Positions 5,781 through 7,815 of a DNA stretch of 7,815 bases are shown in pieces. The stretch lies in contig JBMOHS010000180.1 in NCBI GenBank assembly GCA_049317725.1, forward strand, positions 1-7,815. Direction: 5' to 3'. Every line of letters begins with the position of its first letter. Position 1 is the stretch's first letter. The notes beneath the pieces are model-generated. The model searched no databases. It was not told the origin of the DNA and saw only the letters and a list, made by a program, of their open reading frames with translations. The stretch comes from CAIOZW01 sp049317725. Lineage in GTDB: Bacteria > Acidobacteriota > Blastocatellia > RBC074. The translations under genes were made by a program, and so were the position numbers.

Positions 5781-7815
5781 AGAAGCTCTGCCCGAGGCGG
5801 ATGTGGATCACGCCGCGAGGTTGGCGGATGAGGGCCCCGGAGGCAGCAGGGAAGCCGGGCGGGTCGATGAGGAACCCATAGTCGAGCCCGACCGGTCCGA
5901 TGGGAGTGTTGATCCGCAATCCGAGCCCGACGGTGTTGGTCATGCCGCGTGGGTGGAGATCGCGGACGCGACGGAAGACATTGCCGAGGTCGTAGAAGGG
6001 GACGAACCGCAGCCGCTCGGTGAGGGGGTAGCGAAGTTCAAGGTTGAGAATGGCGAGTGCGTCTCCCCCGATCGGGACGAGGGTGGGGAGGTCGCATGGT
6101 CTGCCAGGCTGGTCGCAGCCGCGGCCGGGGCGCGCTTCGAGCACCTCCTGGGGGCCAGCCGTCTCGAAGCGAAACCCACGAATCGTCGTCGCACCGCCAG
6201 AGAAGAACCGCTCGCTGATCGGCAGTCGCGACTCGCTCTCGCTGATGGCGCCATCGCGATTCCGATCTGCAACCCGGAAGACGGAGGCGAGCCCGACCCG
6301 CGCCGAGAGGGCAATCGTCGCCCCACCAAGGCCGGGAACGCCCGGATCGATCGTCTGGTAGCGCTGATAGGTTCCAAAGAACTTGTTGAACGATTCGTTT
6401 CCGCCGAGCGGGACGGCCGCCAGCGAGTGATCGGCGCTGATCAACTGGCCCCGCGTCGGGTTGAGGACATTGTCGCGGGTGTCGCGAGAGATCCCGGCCG
6501 AGAGCAGGCCCAGCCGGATCACCCGCTCATTCCGGGTCACCTCGGTTCCACGAAACTGTCCCTCCTCGATCCCGAAGAGGCTGGCACGCTCGACGTTGTA
6601 ACGGAAGCGGAGCGAGGTCCGGGAATTGAGCTTGCGCTCCGTCTGAATGAAGATTCCGAAGCGCTCGAGTCCGAACCCACGCCCATCCGGGCTGTCAATC
6701 TTCTGCCCGGTCTCGGTCAGGACCCGTCGCTGGACAAAGGTGCGCAGGTTGGCCGAGCGGTTGTAGAAGGTCGAGATCGTTGTCGGGGCTTTCCAGCCAA
6801 AGGGGCGCAGGTCCGAGAAGGAGAGCTGCGTGATCTGCTCCCGCTGGCTGGTGCGGAGCCGGAAGGAGAGCGAGTCGAGGCTCCCGCGGAGGTTGGTGTT
6901 GGCCAGTTCGAGCGTCCCCCGCACCCCGTCGTCGGTCGAGTAGCCCAGACCATAGACGAAGAGGAGCGGCTTGGCCTCACTGAGGGTGAGGGTCACCTCG
7001 TGGCCCGAGCCCTCACTTGGTGGGAGCGGACTGACGCCGATCAGGACTTCCCGGAAGGCATTGGTTGAATAGAGCGAGGTCTGGGTGGCGCGGATCTTCT
7101 CCGGAGTCAGGACCTCGCCGACGCCGAAGTCGTAGTAGCGCCCGATCCAACCGGTCCCGCTGTGCGTGGCCCCGGCGATCCGGATCCGGCTGACGACAAC
7201 CTGGGGGCCCTCGACGATACGGTAGCGCAGCGCGAGCCGGTCGTCCTCTCCGGTCGTCGCGACCTCGAGGCTGACTGCTGCTTCGAGATAGCCGCGTGCC
7301 GCATAGTGTTGCCGGATCTGTTGGGTGCCGAGTCGTGCCAGCGTTGGGGAGTAGGCCGCGTCGACCTGCAAGGGGACCAGCTCGCGCAACTGCCGCTCAG
7401 TGGCCCGTTCCTGCCCTTCAAAGCCGATCTGGCCCACCTTCGAGAGGGGACCCTCTTCGACGAGGAAGAGGAGCAGCAGGTCGTTCTGCTCTGGTTTCAG
7501 CGCGAGACGGGATTTGACCCGGGCCTCAAGGTACCCCTGATCGACCAGCCGACGCCGGATCAGCTCCTCGTCGCTTCGCAGTCGCTCGTTGCTCGTCAGT
7601 CCCCGGACATACCCGCCGATCAGCGGCAGGTCCTTGAGGAAGGGAATCCCTCCGACCCGGCTCGCCGTTTCCGATTGGAGCCCGCCGCGGATCTCTTCAA
7701 GCCGGACCCGCGTCGTCCCTTCGAGGCGGATCTCCTTCAGTTCGTAAATCTCGTTGAGATCGATGGTGTAGATCAGCCTCGGGACCGTGCCGCTGCAGTC
7801 GAGGGGCTCGCACCG
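5779..7815 (-). CDS. Omp85-family outer-membrane assembly protein (TamA/BamA type), N-terminus beyond the window
   Basis: The C-terminal 678 residues are visible; the frame stays open to the right edge. There is no reason to start at the internal GTG at 7437. Omp85 proteins insert or translocate beta-barrel proteins at the outer membrane. Three POTRA domains are seen at about residues 24-122, 127-206 and 209-283, each with a helix like DEELIRRRLVDQGYLEARV. The barrel spans about 284-678. The barrel opening GLGYSTDDGVRG and the third POTRA segment LYSTNAFREVLI are TamA-like. ERFFSGGATTIRGF, with the R546-G547-F548 loop-6 motif, is general Omp85. The end HIRLGQSF, closing in Phe, is BamA-like and a good barrel assembly signal. 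Loop 6 has a cysteine pair (C567, C574), reminiscent of the E. coli BamA loop-6 disulfide. An EF-hand-like insertion sits at 517-528. BamA versus TamA cannot be settled here. The neighbouring zinc-ribbon gene starts 135 bases downstream of its stop. Confidence 0.93.
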   Translation of the reverse strand, partial: RCEPLDCSGTVPRLIYTIDLNEIYELKEIRLEGTTRVRLEEIRGGLQSETASRVGGIPFLKDLPLIGGYVRGLTSNERLRSDEELIRRRLVDQGYLEARVKSRLALKPEQNDLLLLFLVEEGPLSKVGQIGFEGQERATERQLRELVPLQVDAAYSPTLARLGTQQIRQHYAARGYLEAAVSLEVATTGEDDRLALRYRIVEGPQVVVSRIRIAGATHSGTGWIGRYYDFGVGEVLTPEKIRATQTSLYSTNAFREVLIGVSPLPPSEGSGHEVTLTLSEAKPLLFVYGLGYSTDDGVRGTLELANTNLRGSLDSLSFRLRTSQREQITQLSFSDLRPFGWKAPTTISTFYNRSANLRTFVQRRVLTETGQKIDSPDGRGFGLERFGIFIQTERKLNSRTSLRFRYNVERASLFGIEEGQFRGTEVTRNERVIRLGLLSAGISRDTRDNVLNPTRGQLISADHSLAAVPLGGNESFNKFFGTYQRYQTIDPGVPGLGGATIALSARVGLASVFRVADRNRDGAISESESRLPISERFFSGGATTIRGFRFETAGPQEVLEARPGRGCDQPGRPCDLPTLVPIGGDALAILNLELRYPLTERLRFVPFYDLGNVFRRVRDLHPRGMTNTVGLGLRINTPIGPVGLDYGFLIDPPGFPAASGALIRQPRGVIHIRLGQSF
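6232..6267 (-). other. EF-hand-type calcium-binding loop inside the Omp85 barrel domain
   Basis: The twelve codons read DRNRDGAISESE. This matches the canonical loop D-x-N/D-x-D-G-x-I-x-x-x-E at positions 1, 3, 5, 6, 8 and 12. It lies directly before the ERFFSGG...IRGF segment, where E. coli BamA has only a short glycine-rich link, at the predicted extracellular base of loop 6. The motif match is exact; calcium binding is inferred. Confidence 0.7.

Noticed and set aside
5803..7068. Plus-strand open frame of 421 codons opposite the Omp85 gene
   Set aside because: The opposite strand encodes a coherent POTRA/barrel protein; this frame gives a charged sequence without domains or a ribosome binding site.
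7435..7437. GTG at 7437 as the start of the Omp85 gene
   Set aside because: The same frame continues upstream to the window edge with a clear further POTRA domain, so this GTG is an internal valine codon.
1..7815. Defence system, prophage, integron or insertion sequence
   Set aside because: No transposase, integrase, nuclease, reverse transcriptase, toxin-antitoxin or CRISPR-like repeat was seen on either strand; all large genes are metabolic or envelope families.

Overview
This is a GC-rich window with tightly packed genes and short gaps, from a Gram-negative bacterium: it encodes an outer-membrane Omp85 barrel protein and exported proteins. My best guess is Acidobacteriota, from gene content and family resemblance (a zinc-ribbon protein with a DUF4870-like membrane region, a small exported helical protein, a TamA/BamA hybrid Omp85, and PQQ-type propellers). 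Planctomycetota or a related phylum cannot be excluded. No RNA gene, insertion sequence, CRISPR array, phage gene or recognisable defence system was seen. The codon style looks uniform, so there is no clear sign of recent transfer.

Left part (1-3319, plus strand): three genes read in one direction. The first is the 3' end of a PQQ-like beta-propeller protein. After a 52-base gap holding a REP-like hairpin comes an iron-dependent alcohol dehydrogenase with all four metal ligands and an unusual in-frame 12-base tandem repeat. Its stop codon overlaps the start of a second propeller protein (ATGA), which carries a twin-arginine signal and eight countable ~40-residue repeats.

Middle part (3363-5643, minus strand): converging on that unit with a 43-base gap is a fumarylacetoacetate-hydrolase-family enzyme, perhaps a 2-keto-3-deoxy sugar acid dehydratase. 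A 263-base gap with an imperfect inverted repeat separates it from two probably cotranscribed genes. In transcription order these are a zinc-ribbon membrane protein and a small exported protein of unknown function.

Right part (5779-7815, minus strand): the C-terminal 678 residues of an Omp85-family outer-membrane assembly protein, with three visible POTRA domains and a complete barrel. The gene runs off the right edge. Its predicted loop 6 carries a textbook EF-hand-type calcium loop next to the conserved RGF motif, plus a cysteine pair.

The genes fit an oxidoreductase and sugar-acid metabolism neighbourhood beside envelope genes. I did not find a clearly new system. The best leads are the calcium-loop insertion in the Omp85 protein and the propeller / iron-ADH / Tat-propeller unit.
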